Shown: positions 1 to 9,891, counted from the first letter of the stretch. The stretch: DNA of 64,000 bases from Reichenbachiella ulvae (GCF_025833875.1 NZ_JAOYOD010000001.1:124001-188000), one strand, 5' to 3'. Made by a program: numbers and translations. The notes: generated by a model not told the origin, from the letters alone.

Positions 1-190
1 CTTTCATCCAGTAATACATGCTTTTAGTCTAGTTTTTCCCTGAAGGTAGGTTAGGAGTCAATGCTACTTCGTTCTAAATTAGATAAATATAAGGAAGGGA
101 AGAAGGATGGAATAAGGAATGATAAAAAATGTATAAGCTCCGCACTACCAATTTGGCTCCATCATCATCCATTTGATTCATAGTTTTTCC

Positions 191-198
191 TATCTTTA
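191..198 (+). promoter_or_regulatory. weak candidate -7 element
   Basis: TATCTTTA matches the Bacteroidota -7 consensus TAnnTTTG at 7 of 8 positions. A TTTG lies at 172-175, but the spacing (15 nt) is shorter than the usual 19. The gene start is only 4 nt downstream, so the transcript would be almost leaderless. Weak prediction. Confidence 0.2.
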
Positions 199-202
199 GA
201 AC

Positions 203-457
203 ATGAAGAATCTAACATTAACAGGAATTGTAGCGCTGCTAATGCTCTTTAGCTGCGGAACGAAAAAAACAGATAGTGCCTCCGAAAAGGAGATGACTAG
301 CGAAGAAGTAATGACGACTGAAGAAGCATCAGTAGACATGACCTCCGAAGAGGTAGAAGAGCTGGAGGAACAGGCCGCAACTGTGGATAGCCTTAGCACT
401 GAAATTGAAGAGTCAGCCCAAGCACTCGATGAAGCATTGGATCAACTAGAAAACTAA
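203..457 (+). CDS. small acidic lipoprotein, unknown function
   Basis: This is an 84-residue protein of no recognised family. Residues 1-17 form a lipoprotein signal peptide and the lipobox LFSC puts the lipidated Cys at residue 18. The mature part is very rich in Glu, Ser and Thr. Its last 35 residues have Leu/Val spacing compatible with a short coiled coil. The stop is 2 nt before the next start, so the two genes almost certainly share a transcript. The exported coiled-coil partner suggests a joint cell-envelope role; this is inference. Confidence 0.7.
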   Translation: MKNLTLTGIVALLMLFSCGTKKTDSASEKEMTSEEVMTTEEASVDMTSEEVEELEEQAATVDSLSTEIEESAQALDEALDQLEN

Positions 458-459
458 GA

Positions 460-1101
460 ATGATGAAAAGCTTGAAACTATGGATTGGAGTGTTGGTACT
501 GGCATTGCTATGTTCGACAGGTGCAGTGGCTCAGGACACTACTCCAAAAGGAAAGGAAAAGAAAGAAGCCAAAGAAAAACCAGATAAGGCTCAGTCATCC
601 AAAAAGGATGAAAAGAAAGTAGACAAAGAAGATAAGGTCAAGAAGGACAAGGTGAAAGAAAAGGGTGATGTAGAGGAAGATGAGGAAGACGAGGATGAAA
701 AAATGGAATCCGATTCGGCAAAGGGCAATGCCTATGGTAAAAACAAAGGAGACCTAAAAGGTAAGGAATTTGGGCAGGCCAGAGCAGCAGAGGCTAAAAT
801 GAAGTCTGAAGAAAAGAAGCAAGAGCTGGACGAAACCATTTCTGAAAATGAAGAAAAGGTGAAAAAGGCCAAAGAGAAAATAAAGAAGAGTAAAAAGAAT
901 CTAGAGGAGAAGAAAGAATCAGGAGAGATCAGCGATGAGGAGTATGAGGAGCAGAAAGGCAAAATAGAAAACGCCGAGATGCGTGTGAAAGACCTCGAGT
1001 ATAAGTTGGCCAAAGGCAAAGAAATGCGAAAAGACGCTGAGCAAGAGGATGACGAAGCAGATGAAGAGGAAGAAAAATCAGATCAAGAAGTGGATGAATA
1101 A
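460..1101 (+). CDS. exported Lys/Glu-rich coiled-coil protein, unknown function
   Basis: This 213-residue protein has a signal peptide (hydrophobic stretch about 6-20, probable cleavage after AVA near residue 24). The rest is extremely charged: Lys/Glu/Asp runs at 30-75, a predicted helical coiled coil at about 105-185 and an acidic tail. ATG codons at 460 and 463 are both possible starts. It follows the small lipoprotein after 2 nt. The composition resembles periplasmic spacer or scaffold proteins, but no family is recognised. Low-complexity charge can mimic similarity, so no function is assigned. Confidence 0.7.
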   Translation: MMKSLKLWIGVLVLALLCSTGAVAQDTTPKGKEKKEAKEKPDKAQSSKKDEKKVDKEDKVKKDKVKEKGDVEEDEEDEDEKMESDSAKGNAYGKNKGDLKGKEFGQARAAEAKMKSEEKKQELDETISENEEKVKKAKEKIKKSKKNLEEKKESGEISDEEYEEQKGKIENAEMRVKDLEYKLAKGKEMRKDAEQEDDEADEEEEKSDQEVDE

Positions 1102-1122
1102 AATCTTTTGAAACAATATGAA

Positions 1123-2169
1123 TCAGGCAAGAAGTACTTTCTTGCCTTTTTTGTTGCTTTCGATTGCCGCTTCTACGATTTTGATCACATCTAGAGACTG
1201 CTCAGGTTTTACCACTAACTCAGTGCCATTTTGCAAGGTGTCGGCAATGCTTTCATAGTACATCATGTAGTTGCCTGGGAGTGACTCCACTCGACCCGTC
1301 ACATGTAGACCATTGATTTCCGTATTCAACTTACCCCATAGTTGTCTATCTTCCATTCCCCAGTGATCAGAACCTGGGAGTTTTCCTGCTGCCAGGTCTG
1401 CTTCTTGCGGATCCATGCCCCATTTGAGGAATGAGCCTTCAGTGCCATGCAGTTGGTATCTTGGTCCTTCTTCTCTCACCAGATAGCTGGCCTTGAGATT
1501 TACAGAGACTTCATCATAGCCTAGGATAATATTGTAGCTGTCGTCCGCTTTTCCACCGGTGCGTTGTGTTCCTATCTCAGCAAATACGCTGTGAGGCATA
1601 CCAAATAGCACATAAGCCTGATCTATCATATGCGTGCCCAGGTTGTAGACGATTTCTGCCCCGGTACCTTGTTCTTCCTTCCAGGTGTTGGGTTTGATGA
1701 AATTGCGATAGCGATCGAAGTGGGATTCGAATGCAACCAGCCTACCCAGCATTTGCTCCTTGATCACCTTCTGGACGGTGAGAAAGTCACTGTCCCATCT
1801 TCTGTTCTGAAATACACTGATCATCAATCCTTTTTCTTTAGCAAGATGGATGAGCTTTTCTGCTTCAGCGCTTGTCACGGTAAAAGGCTTCTCCACCACT
1901 ACATGTTTGCCCGCATTCAGGGCTTTTTGACAAAAGTCAAAATGAGTGGTGTCCGGTGTATTGACAATGATCAAATCCATAGTTGAATCCTGAATCAATT
2001 CGTCGAAAGAAGTAACAACTTCTACTTCCGGGTAGATTTGTTTAGAGCCTTTGGGGCTCCTTTCTACTATAGTTTTTAAATTGAAAGCAGGGTGGCAGTG
2101 AATCAAAGGGGCGTGAAAAACACGTCCTGACATCCCGAATGAGGCAATTCCTGTTTGGATGGTTTTCAT
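1123..2169 (-). CDS. Gfo/Idh/MocA family NAD(P)-dependent oxidoreductase
   Basis: This 348-residue cytosolic protein probably oxidises or reduces a sugar or cyclitol with NAD(P). The N-terminal Rossmann fold has the Gly motif at residues 7-15 (GIASFGMSG), and the family EKP motif is at 93-95. The substrate-side motif LGTHMIDQ lies near residue 180. The sequence resembles the scyllo-inositol 2-dehydrogenase (YdgJ/IolW-like) branch, but the substrate cannot be read from the sequence. I chose the ATG at 2169. The frame stays open 12 codons further upstream, but that extension would run through a hairpin. It is divergent from the GH95 gene. Confidence 0.85.
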   Translation of the reverse strand: MKTIQTGIASFGMSGRVFHAPLIHCHPAFNLKTIVERSPKGSKQIYPEVEVVTSFDELIQDSTMDLIIVNTPDTTHFDFCQKALNAGKHVVVEKPFTVTSAEAEKLIHLAKEKGLMISVFQNRRWDSDFLTVQKVIKEQMLGRLVAFESHFDRYRNFIKPNTWKEEQGTGAEIVYNLGTHMIDQAYVLFGMPHSVFAEIGTQRTGGKADDSYNIILGYDEVSVNLKASYLVREEGPRYQLHGTEGSFLKWGMDPQEADLAAGKLPGSDHWGMEDRQLWGKLNTEINGLHVTGRVESLPGNYMMYYESIADTLQNGTELVVKPEQSLDVIKIVEAAIESNKKGKKVLLA

Positions 2170-2196
2170 TAGTTGAGAGATGAGTTCAAAAAAATA

Positions 2197-2219
2197 GACC
2201 ACCAACTTTGTTGGTGGTC
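2197..2219 (-). terminator. hairpin with U-tract in the oxidoreductase leader
   Basis: There is a perfect 10-bp inverted repeat, GACCACCAAC / GTTGGTGGTC, with a 3-nt loop. Read on the minus strand it is followed by TATTTTTTT, which makes it an intrinsic-terminator shape. It lies 28 nt before the oxidoreductase start, so it could be an attenuator or the end of a short antisense transcript. On the plus strand no T-run follows. Confidence 0.5.
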
Positions 2220-2359
2220 CAAATAGTAAATAGTCACATCATACGCTTATTGATTAATCGTAATCAAATAATCATGTTGTGAAGATAAGAAAAAAGTGGT
2301 GAAAAAACATTTATTACCACAGGAGTATTCATTTCTTTACCTGCGGTGAGACACTAGAG

Positions 2360-2368
2360 GGGTAACTT
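2360..2368 (+). promoter_or_regulatory. candidate regulator half-site upstream of GH95
   Basis: GGGTAACTT lies 48 nt upstream of the GH95 start. It matches the right arm of the inverted repeat in the SusC leader (GGGTCACTT, 15421-15429) at 8 of 9 bases. It may be a site for the hybrid sensor of this locus; this is inference from two occurrences. Confidence 0.25.
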
Positions 2369-2416
2369 GCCCTGATTTTTGGGAATAATGATGTCACCGA
2401 CAAAGGCATAGCAATT

Positions 2417-4936
2417 ATGATTAAGGAGAAGAGACTAAAAAAGAGATTTCAAGCGATGGTAAGTTTTACTTGCCTGATCGTTTTTTTTACTGCATCGGCA
2501 TTGTCCTGTGAGGATGAACCAACCGGTGATGACCGACTTTCACACCTATTGCATTATACCCAGCCCGCTACCAAATGGACCGATGCTTTGCCTATTGGGA
2601 ACGGGAGTTTTGGGGCCATGATTTTTGGTGATCCCGTCTCTGATACCATCAAGTTGAACCATGATACTTTTTGGAGAGGAGGACCTTCTGACTGGAACAA
2701 TCCTAAGGCTAAAGAATTCTTTCCCCTAGTGAAGAAGGCCCTGCAGGAGGGGAATCACGATTTGGCAGACAGTCTGGTGAGAAACATGCAAGGCAAGGAT
2801 ACAGAGCCTTACCAACCTCTAGCCGATCTGGCGATTCATTTCCCAAAGGGAGAGGTTGCGGATTATCATCGATCTCTGGATATCTCTTCAGCTATTTATT
2901 CTCAGACTTACATCAAGGACGGAAACAGCATCACTTCCCGAGCGATAGCCAGCTATCCTCATGATGTCATCGCATATGAGCTGAAAAGTGAAGAAGAAGC
3001 AGGCCTTTCTTTTGAAGCGGTTTTTTCCAGCATTGTATTAAATAAGGTTTTTGTTGAAGACGAAATGTTGAAGATCAGGTGCAAAACCTGGAGTGATAGT
3101 ACTTGGGATAGAGAAGGTATGGAGGCAGAGGTTTGGCTGAAGATCATTCCTCAGGGCGGCGAGCTCTCCTTTACGGATCATTCGGTCCAGTTGAAAGGAG
3201 CAGATGAGGCGCTGTTACTTCTGACTTGCGGTACCAGCTTCAATGGACGTTTTAAGTCGCCAGGTTATGAAGGAAAAGATCCTGCGGCTGGTGCGAAAGC
3301 AGACATGGAAAGAGTATTGCCTCTCAGCTTCGGAGAGCTGAATCAAGCACATAAGGCTGATTATCAAGCCATATATAACCGGGTCTCATTAGATCTGGCA
3401 GAGGCCGATACCCTCAGCCTTATGGATACGGATGTGAGAATTGATACCTATGCCGAAACCCAGGACAAGACCATGGTGGAGCTATTGTTTAATTACGGCC
3501 GTTACCTTTTGCTTTCATCGTCCAGAGAAGGTGGGCAGCCTGCGCACCTGCAGGGGATCTGGTCCAAATACATCTATCCACCCTGGAGATCCAACTACAC
3601 CATCAATATCAACACCGAGATGAACTACTGGCCTGCGGAGGTCACTAACATGTCCGAGACGACTTAGCCTTTGTTGTCTTTTATCCATGACCTGGCCAAA
3701 AACGGAGAGAAAACAGCCGAGCTAAACTATGGATTGGATGGCTGGGTTGCTCATCACAATTCAGACATCTGGGCGCATACCGGTCCAGTGGCGGGAGATC
3801 CGATGTGGTCCAACTGGACGATGGGTGGAGCCTGGTTGATGTCGCATGTCTTTGAGCATTATTATTATACTGGCGACAAGGAATTTTTGAAGTCCTACCT
3901 TCCCGAGATAAAAGGAGCGGCGGAGTTTGTGATCGGGATGTTGGAAAGAAACGGTGGGGGATACCTGGAGCCTGCGATGGGTACTTCACCAGAAAATCAG
4001 TTTTATAGTTCGGCAGGCAAGGCGGTGAGCTTAACGAAAGGGACTGCCATGGACGTGACTTTGACTCGAGAGATTCTGGTCAGATGCAGAAGAAGCATGG
4101 AGCTACTCGACCCATCCAATGCTTTCCTCAAGACACTAGACCAAACCATCGCGCAGCTAAGACCCCTTAAGATTGGAGAGGATGGAACCTTGCTGGAATG
4201 GGATCAGCCCTACAAGGAACTTGACCCGCACCACAGACATGTCAGCCATCTCTATGGCTTGCATCCAGGCAATCAAATCAACCTCTGGGATACGCCAGAG
4301 CTATTCGAAGTGTGTAAGCAATCGCTGCTCAAGCGCGGAGATGAGGCCACTGGTTGGTCGATGGGATGGAAAATCAACCTTTGGGCCAGGTTACTCGACG
4401 GAGATCATGCTTTGAAGATCATGAACAACCTGATTCGAACATCAGATGTCGAGGGAGAGAAATGGGATCGTCCCGGACTATATGGCAACCTATTCGATGC
4501 TCACCCGCCCTTTCAGATTGATGGCAATTTTGGTTTTACCGCTGGAGTAGCGGAGATGCTCATGCAGTCTCACGCGGGAGGTATTCATCTACTACCTGCC
4601 CTGCCAACTGCCTGGGACAGAGGTGAAGTGAAAGGATTGAAAGCCAGAGGGGGTTTTGAAGTAGATATTAAATGGTCCAAAGGGGTCATGGAAAGTGCAG
4701 AGGTCAAATCAGCACTAGGAGGGTTGTGCGTGATTATTTCGGAGTGGCCATTGGAAATCCCGGGGGCAAAACGGGTAGAAACACCTGATTCTAACCCGTT
4801 GATGGAACCTATTGCTTCTGCCAGGCCTATTGTTTTGGGTGAGGGCGAAGCTGGAATTTCAGAATCCAAAAAATATTACATGTATCAATGGGAAACACAA
4901 CGCGGACAGACATACTCAATTCAACCTTCCTTATAA
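2417..4936 (+). pseudogene. GH95 alpha-L-fucosidase interrupted by in-frame TAG
   Basis: GH95 enzymes hydrolyse terminal alpha-1,2-linked fucose by inversion. The full reading frame spans 840 codons, a normal family length, and starts with a lipoprotein signal peptide (lipobox ALSC). A TAG at 3665-3667 (codon 417) breaks it. The frame does not change on either side, and similarity to GH95 resumes at the next codon, so this is a point nonsense change. GH95 proteins normally have Glu or Gln here, one base from TAG. The conserved Asn pair (TININ) precedes the stop. The likely acid Glu526 (GTSPEN) and Asp702 (QIDGNFG) follow it. Neither half should be active alone. Readthrough or a sequencing error are alternatives. 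It is followed by the hybrid sensor gene. Confidence 0.85.
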
Positions 4937-4977
4937 AATCAATGAAAAATTGTAGGTTTTTCGAAAGTAGATTAGCT

Positions 4978-4985
4978 TAATTTTG
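4978..4985 (+). promoter_or_regulatory. candidate -7 element for the hybrid sensor
   Basis: TAATTTTG is an exact TAnnTTTG match 29 nt before the ATG at 5015. The -33 region has only TTT at 4957-4959, so the promoter is probable but not strong. Confidence 0.35.
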
Positions 4986-5014
4986 ATTAAAATGTGGCGT
5001 ACATCGAGAAATTT

Positions 5015-8000
5015 ATGAGGATTATTTACCTGACGGTAGCATGTGTTTTGAGTCTACCCACCTGGCTCTATGGTCAGTGGGAAAAAGAAATATCATTCGA
5101 TGAAGTAGGGACGGATCAGGGACTGTCTTACAGTCAGGTAGATTGTATTTTGGAGGACCCATATGGTTTCATTTGGGTAGGCACTCTCTCAGGCCTCAAT
5201 CGCTACGATGGCTATCACTTTCAGACCTTCTATCATGATGCCAAGGACCCGAATTCTATTCCCAGCAACGCCATCATTTGGATCGATAATGGACCGGATA
5301 GCACCATCTGGATCAATACTGGGCAGGGCATAGCCATCTACGATCCACGAGTGGAGCAGTTTGTCTCCAGTCAGGACTGGGCAGATCGAGTGGGGATTGA
5401 CGACCTTCCCACGCTCAATAAAATCGTTCAATCCGCAAATGCTTCCTGGTTTTTGGTGAATGGCAGAGAACTGATCCGATACGATCATGAGGGGATATCC
5501 ACGTATATAAATAGCCAGTCGGATAGCTACATCGAATTGTCTGATGTAGAGATCAGCGATATCCAAATGGATGATGAGGACAATCTCTGGATTCTATATC
5601 GTAATGGGACCATTGATGTGATCAATACACAAATAGCCAAGGTCACTCGTAAGTTTGACTTGAGTCAATCGACGGCCAATATCGGTTCACTTGGTTTTTT
5701 TATTGATTCGAATCAGGACATTTGGCTCTACAGCTCAGGCGGTGAGCTAGGACTGATCTACTACAACACCACCAATGGTGATATCAAACAATTGGACGAA
5801 AAAGTAATGGGTAGCAACATCGTCCGAACGCTAATTGAAGATGGAGATGGTTTTATTTGGGTAGGAACAGATCATGGTGGGATCACTGTCGTGAACAAGG
5901 AAGAATGGCTGACGAAGAATTACAGGTACCAGGCGAATAACCCTGCCAGTATCGGAAACAATAGTATCATCTCTATGCTGCGCAGCAGTCAGGGCATCAT
6001 TTGGATTGGCAAAAGCCGTAAGGGGCTCAGTTATTACAATGAAAAGGCGGGCAAGTTTACCCACTACAAATACCCAAATGAAGATCCCTCATACAATGAT
6101 ATATTGAGTTTGGCCGAAGACGCTAGTGGGGATCTTTGGATAGGGACAAATGGCAAGGGACTGTTGCGTTTTGATCAAAAGACCAAAAAGATAGAACCAA
6201 TGAATGTCTTGCAATCCGGTCAATCGGCCAGAGTGCCGGATATCATTGTGAGCATGTACTATTCCAGCGATCAATCGCTGTGGCTGGGAACTTACACCAA
6301 GGGACTGTATAGGTACAAAAACGGCCGATTGACCCAGTATAGACAAGGAGAGGCCGGAGGAATTTCGGATGACAATATTTGGGACATCTATGAGGATAGT
6401 AAAAAGGACCTTTGGCTGGGAACTCTGCTCAGTGGATTGGATCGCCTCGATACTGAAACAGGAGAGATTGAAAACTATTCCACAGATTCTGGTTTGCCGA
6501 CCAACTACGTTACCGACATCACGGAGGACGATCAAAATCGAATCTGGATAGCGACAGGTGTCGGGCTGAGTGTCTATGACCAAAGGCATAACAGTTTTAA
6601 GAACTATTCTGTTTCAGATTCACTACCCGGTTCGCTCAGTAGCAACAGTGTAGTCTGCCTGCTCAATGACAGCAGGGGTAATATATGGGTAGGAACACTC
6701 AATGGTCTCAATCGCTATCTGCCCGAGGAGGATGCCTTTGAGGTATATAACAAAGAAGATGGCTTGGCTTCTGATATCATCATGTCGGTACTGGAAGACG
6801 AAACAGGAAACCTGTGGATTAGTACAGACAATGGACTGTCTAAATTGACCTTTGATGAAGGCGAGTTGTCTGTACAGACCTATAGTGTTTCGGACGGACT
6901 ACAGGGCAACTACTACAACGAACGGGCGGGGATCATTACGCAGGATGGGATGCTGGCCTACGGAGGACAAAATGGCCTCAACTTTTTCCATCCTGAAAAA
7001 ATTGATGTCAATGATCAGCCGCCATTGTTGGTCTTTACACAGTTTTATCTCAACAGCCAGCCAGTGAAGCCACTTGAGGAAATCAATGAGCAAGTGATCC
7101 TGAAGAAAAACCTCAATGAGCAAGACCAGCTGGAACTGCGCTATGATCAGAACTCCTTTGGCTTTGAGTTTGCCGCACTTACCTTCGATCAGGCCAGTGG
7201 CAACAACTATGAATACCGACTGGAGGGATTCGATGACCAATGGCTCAAGGTATCGGCAGACATCAGACAGGTGACCTATACCAATATCAATCCGGGTAGT
7301 TACCGATTCCGAGTCAGAGCCTCCAATAGCCACAACGTCTGGAGTGAAGAGGAGCTGACTATGGGGATTTTGATACATCCGCCATTTTGGAAGACCATCT
7401 GGGCATACATCTTCTATTTCATAGTTCTATTTGTTTTGTTGTTTTTGACGAGAGGGCTGATTGTACGACGCGAGCGTGAAAAGGCCAAAATCGAAAATGA
7501 AAGGTTGGATGCCCAGCGTTTGCATGAGTTGGACCTGATGAAGTTGAAGTTCTTTACCAATATCAGTCATGAGTTTCGCACCCCGATCTCGCTGGTTCTG
7601 ACCCCCATCGAGCGGATGATCAAGCACCCTGATGATATCCGTCAGGTGGATTTTCATGTGATCCATCGCAATGCCAAAAGGTTGCTTACTTTGGTGAATC
7701 AGTTGCTGGATTTTAGGAAGATGGAAGCCAACCAGCATAGCTTGCATTATTCCTCTGGGGATTTGGTGAAGTTCATTCAGGATGTGGTCGATTCATTTTC
7801 CGATCTGTCCAAAGAGAAAGACATCGCTTTGAGTTTTGAGAGTGACCTGACGCAGTATTATACCTCTTTCGACAAGGATAAGATGGACAAGATTCTATTC
7901 AATCTGCTGTCCAATGCCTTTAAGTTTACTTTCGAGGGAGGGAAAATAGATATAGCCCTGGAGCTGAACGAAAAGGGGCATGTCGTGATATCGGTAGCCG

Positions 8001-9061
8001 ATACGGGCATTGGCATACCGGCCGATAAGCAGGAAGCGGTTTTCGATCGTTTCATCCAGAGTGAGATCAAACCCAACATGATCAATAGTGGTACGGGAAT
8101 CGGTCTGTCCATCACCAAGGAGTTTGTCGAGCTACATGGTGGTAATATATCTGTGGAAAGCGAAAAAGATGATGGCAGTACCTTCTTTGTAGAACTGCCG
8201 CTGAAGCAGGTGGATCACATGGAGGAAGAGCTGGACGAGCATGAAGGAGAAACCAGCCCTATCCCAGTAGAAGACAGTGAGGAGAAGGAAAGGGATGAGA
8301 ACAAACCGAATGTCTTCATAGTGGAGGACAATGCGGATTTCCGTTTCTATCTCAAGGACAACCTGAAGCAATACTTCAATGTGTCTGAGTCCTTCAATGG
8401 CAAGGAGGCATGGAAGAAAATAGTGGCTCAGCATCCGGATATGGTTATTTCGGATGTGATGATGCCAGTGATGAATGGCCTGGACCTATGTAAGAAAATC
8501 AAGAATGATCCGCGTACTTCCAATATCCCCGTGATACTACTTACCGCGCAGACCTCTGAAGAGCACAAGATCATGGGGCTGGAAGCTGGCGCCATCGAGT
8601 GCATCTCCAAACCCGTCAACTTCGAGATCCTGGCCAGTACCATCAGTTCTGCGCTTAAATTTCAGAAGCGGGTCAACGAATCGAGCCAGCGTGTCAAAGC
8701 TGAACCGGAAAAAATAGAAGTCGTATCGAGAGACGAAAAACTGGTTCAGGACGCACTCGAACTGGTAGAGAAGAACATGTCTAATTCAGATTTTGGGGTA
8801 GAGGAGATGAGTCATGAACTGGGCTTCAGCCGAGGCTATCTGTACCAAAAAATGCTCAAGATCACCGGAGAGACTCCGATGGACTTTATCAGAAACATCC
8901 GCATCAAACGAGCCGCTGAGCTCCTGACCAAGAGCCAAATGACGGTATCCGAAGTGGCCTATGCCGTAGGCTACAACAACCCGAAGCTCTTTAGTCGCTA
9001 CTTCAAGTCGGTCTACAAGATGTACCCATCGCAGTATATGGCCGAAAAGCAGGGGAAATAG
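5015..9061 (+). CDS. hybrid two-component system sensor/regulator (HTCS)
   Basis: This 1348-residue protein senses an oligosaccharide in the periplasm and regulates its utilisation locus. The domains in order are: signal peptide (1-21), two-component propeller repeats of the IWVGT type (about 25-690), Y_Y_Y domain (about 715-785) and one membrane segment (about 795-816). A HisKA domain (phosphate-accepting His852 in ISHEFRTP), HATPase (GTGIGLSI), receiver (Asp1147 in ISDVMMP) and a C-terminal AraC helix-turn-helix follow. All catalytic motifs look intact. I chose the ATG at 5015 because the signal peptide starts there; a GTG 7 codons upstream is in frame. It sits between GH95 and the SusC operon, which makes it the likely activator of both. 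Confidence 0.95.
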   Translation: MRIIYLTVACVLSLPTWLYGQWEKEISFDEVGTDQGLSYSQVDCILEDPYGFIWVGTLSGLNRYDGYHFQTFYHDAKDPNSIPSNAIIWIDNGPDSTIWINTGQGIAIYDPRVEQFVSSQDWADRVGIDDLPTLNKIVQSANASWFLVNGRELIRYDHEGISTYINSQSDSYIELSDVEISDIQMDDEDNLWILYRNGTIDVINTQIAKVTRKFDLSQSTANIGSLGFFIDSNQDIWLYSSGGELGLIYYNTTNGDIKQLDEKVMGSNIVRTLIEDGDGFIWVGTDHGGITVVNKEEWLTKNYRYQANNPASIGNNSIISMLRSSQGIIWIGKSRKGLSYYNEKAGKFTHYKYPNEDPSYNDILSLAEDASGDLWIGTNGKGLLRFDQKTKKIEPMNVLQSGQSARVPDIIVSMYYSSDQSLWLGTYTKGLYRYKNGRLTQYRQGEAGGISDDNIWDIYEDSKKDLWLGTLLSGLDRLDTETGEIENYSTDSGLPTNYVTDITEDDQNRIWIATGVGLSVYDQRHNSFKNYSVSDSLPGSLSSNSVVCLLNDSRGNIWVGTLNGLNRYLPEEDAFEVYNKEDGLASDIIMSVLEDETGNLWISTDNGLSKLTFDEGELSVQTYSVSDGLQGNYYNERAGIITQDGMLAYGGQNGLNFFHPEKIDVNDQPPLLVFTQFYLNSQPVKPLEEINEQVILKKNLNEQDQLELRYDQNSFGFEFAALTFDQASGNNYEYRLEGFDDQWLKVSADIRQVTYTNINPGSYRFRVRASNSHNVWSEEELTMGILIHPPFWKTIWAYIFYFIVLFVLLFLTRGLIVRREREKAKIENERLDAQRLHELDLMKLKFFTNISHEFRTPISLVLTPIERMIKHPDDIRQVDFHVIHRNAKRLLTLVNQLLDFRKMEANQHSLHYSSGDLVKFIQDVVDSFSDLSKEKDIALSFESDLTQYYTSFDKDKMDKILFNLLSNAFKFTFEGGKIDIALELNEKGHVVISVADTGIGIPADKQEAVFDRFIQSEIKPNMINSGTGIGLSITKEFVELHGGNISVESEKDDGSTFFVELPLKQVDHMEEELDEHEGETSPIPVEDSEEKERDENKPNVFIVEDNADFRFYLKDNLKQYFNVSESFNGKEAWKKIVAQHPDMVISDVMMPVMNGLDLCKKIKNDPRTSNIPVILLTAQTSEEHKIMGLEAGAIECISKPVNFEILASTISSALKFQKRVNESSQRVKAEPEKIEVVSRDEKLVQDALELVEKNMSNSDFGVEEMSHELGFSRGYLYQKMLKITGETPMDFIRNIRIKRAAELLTKSQMTVSEVAYAVGYNNPKLFSRYFKSVYKMYPSQYMAEKQGK

Positions 9062-9068
9062 CACTCCC

Positions 9069-9236
9069 GGCGCCCGGGACAGCCTCCAATCGTCCCGGGA
9101 AGAGGAACAAGTCCTCCGGGACGCCTCCAAAGTCTCCCGGGGAGGGGGCATAGTCTTCCGGGAAGCATGAGAAGTCTCCCGGGACGGCTCCATATTCACC
9201 CGGGAAGGGGGGCAAGTCTCCCGGGGAGTTAATTTT
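9069..9236. repeat. 21-nt tandem array 1 (CCCGGG core), 8 units
   Basis: CCCGGG or TCCGGG recurs at 9073, 9094, 9115, 9136, 9157, 9178, 9199 and 9220, always exactly 21 nt apart. Each unit reads roughly GTCTCCCGGGA followed by about 10 variable bases. The array begins 8 nt after the HTCS stop and ends 48 nt before the next gene. Some neighbouring units carry complementary segments (CCTC at 9083 with GAGG at 9102; CCTCC at 9124 with GGAGG at 9141). On the minus strand it reads as heptads with a Pro-Gly-Asp core, but no good gene start was seen. Confidence 0.9.
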
Positions 9237-9283
9237 GGCATTGAATCGGTCACACAGCTATTGGTATTCGTGCCTATACGAGG

Positions 9284-9793
9284 TTATATGCTATACTCTT
9301 CAATTAACTTTACGTTGTTCTCTTTCAGATACTCCCACATTCTGGTTCGATAATAGGATCTTTTGAGGTTAGAGAAGTCTGAGAATTTGAAGCCTGCCTG
9401 ATCAGTTTGAATCTTTAAACTTGAACCGTCACTAAGATGCAGTTTTATTGCATATCCGTTGATAAATGAAACTATTTCGGCTGACTTGATACTAGATAAG
9501 TCTACTTGAAACTTCTTCCTAAGAAAGTTAATTTTAATAGAAGTGTTTGAGAGCTCGGCAAGACCAAGGTTGGATCGATAGTAGGTAACAGCAACTATTG
9601 CTCCTAATCCAAGTATAATAATCGGAGCAGTGTTAATGATGCTTGACTGTTCAATCACACCATTTATGTTTACTGTTCCATTTGGGTCGAGCCAGTTTAT
9701 TAAACCGCCAATGAAAAAAGTCATCCCAAAGAGTAATCCAAATACAATTAGTCCATAATAGCTCAAAGATTCTGACTTGATCGTTTCGTTCAT
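9284..9793 (-). CDS. two-TM membrane protein, unknown function
   Basis: This 169-residue protein has two membrane segments (about 13-35 and 52-72). A soluble part follows whose beta-rich pattern (INFLRKKFQVDLSSI) resembles small PH-like membrane-anchored domains. No family is recognised with confidence. It is the last gene of the minus-strand accessory island and has its own 230-nt upstream region. The 3' end is 48 nt from array 1. Confidence 0.6.
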   Translation of the reverse strand: MNETIKSESLSYYGLIVFGLLFGMTFFIGGLINWLDPNGTVNINGVIEQSSIINTAPIIILGLGAIVAVTYYRSNLGLAELSNTSIKINFLRKKFQVDLSSIKSAEIVSFINGYAIKLHLSDGSSLKIQTDQAGFKFSDFSNLKRSYYRTRMWEYLKENNVKLIEEYSI

Positions 9794-9891
9794 TGTTCTT
9801 TTATCAACCAGATAGGCGGGTGGCCATTTCTATTTTAAACACCTCTAATGTAAAGAAACTGCCCAACCTCCGCAACAGTATCTACAATGCT

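Noticed and set aside
2417..4936. Frameshift in GH95
   Set aside because: Both halves are in the same frame (2417 and 3671 are equal modulo 3), so a nonsense change and not an indel explains the break.
9069..9236. CRISPR array
   Set aside because: The 21-nt period with about 11-nt cores is too short for repeat plus spacer, cores vary, and no cas genes are present.
9003..9253. Minus-strand open frames through array 1
   Set aside because: A 21-nt period keeps any stop-free frame open, and the frames run on antisense to the HTCS gene; one has no ATG start.
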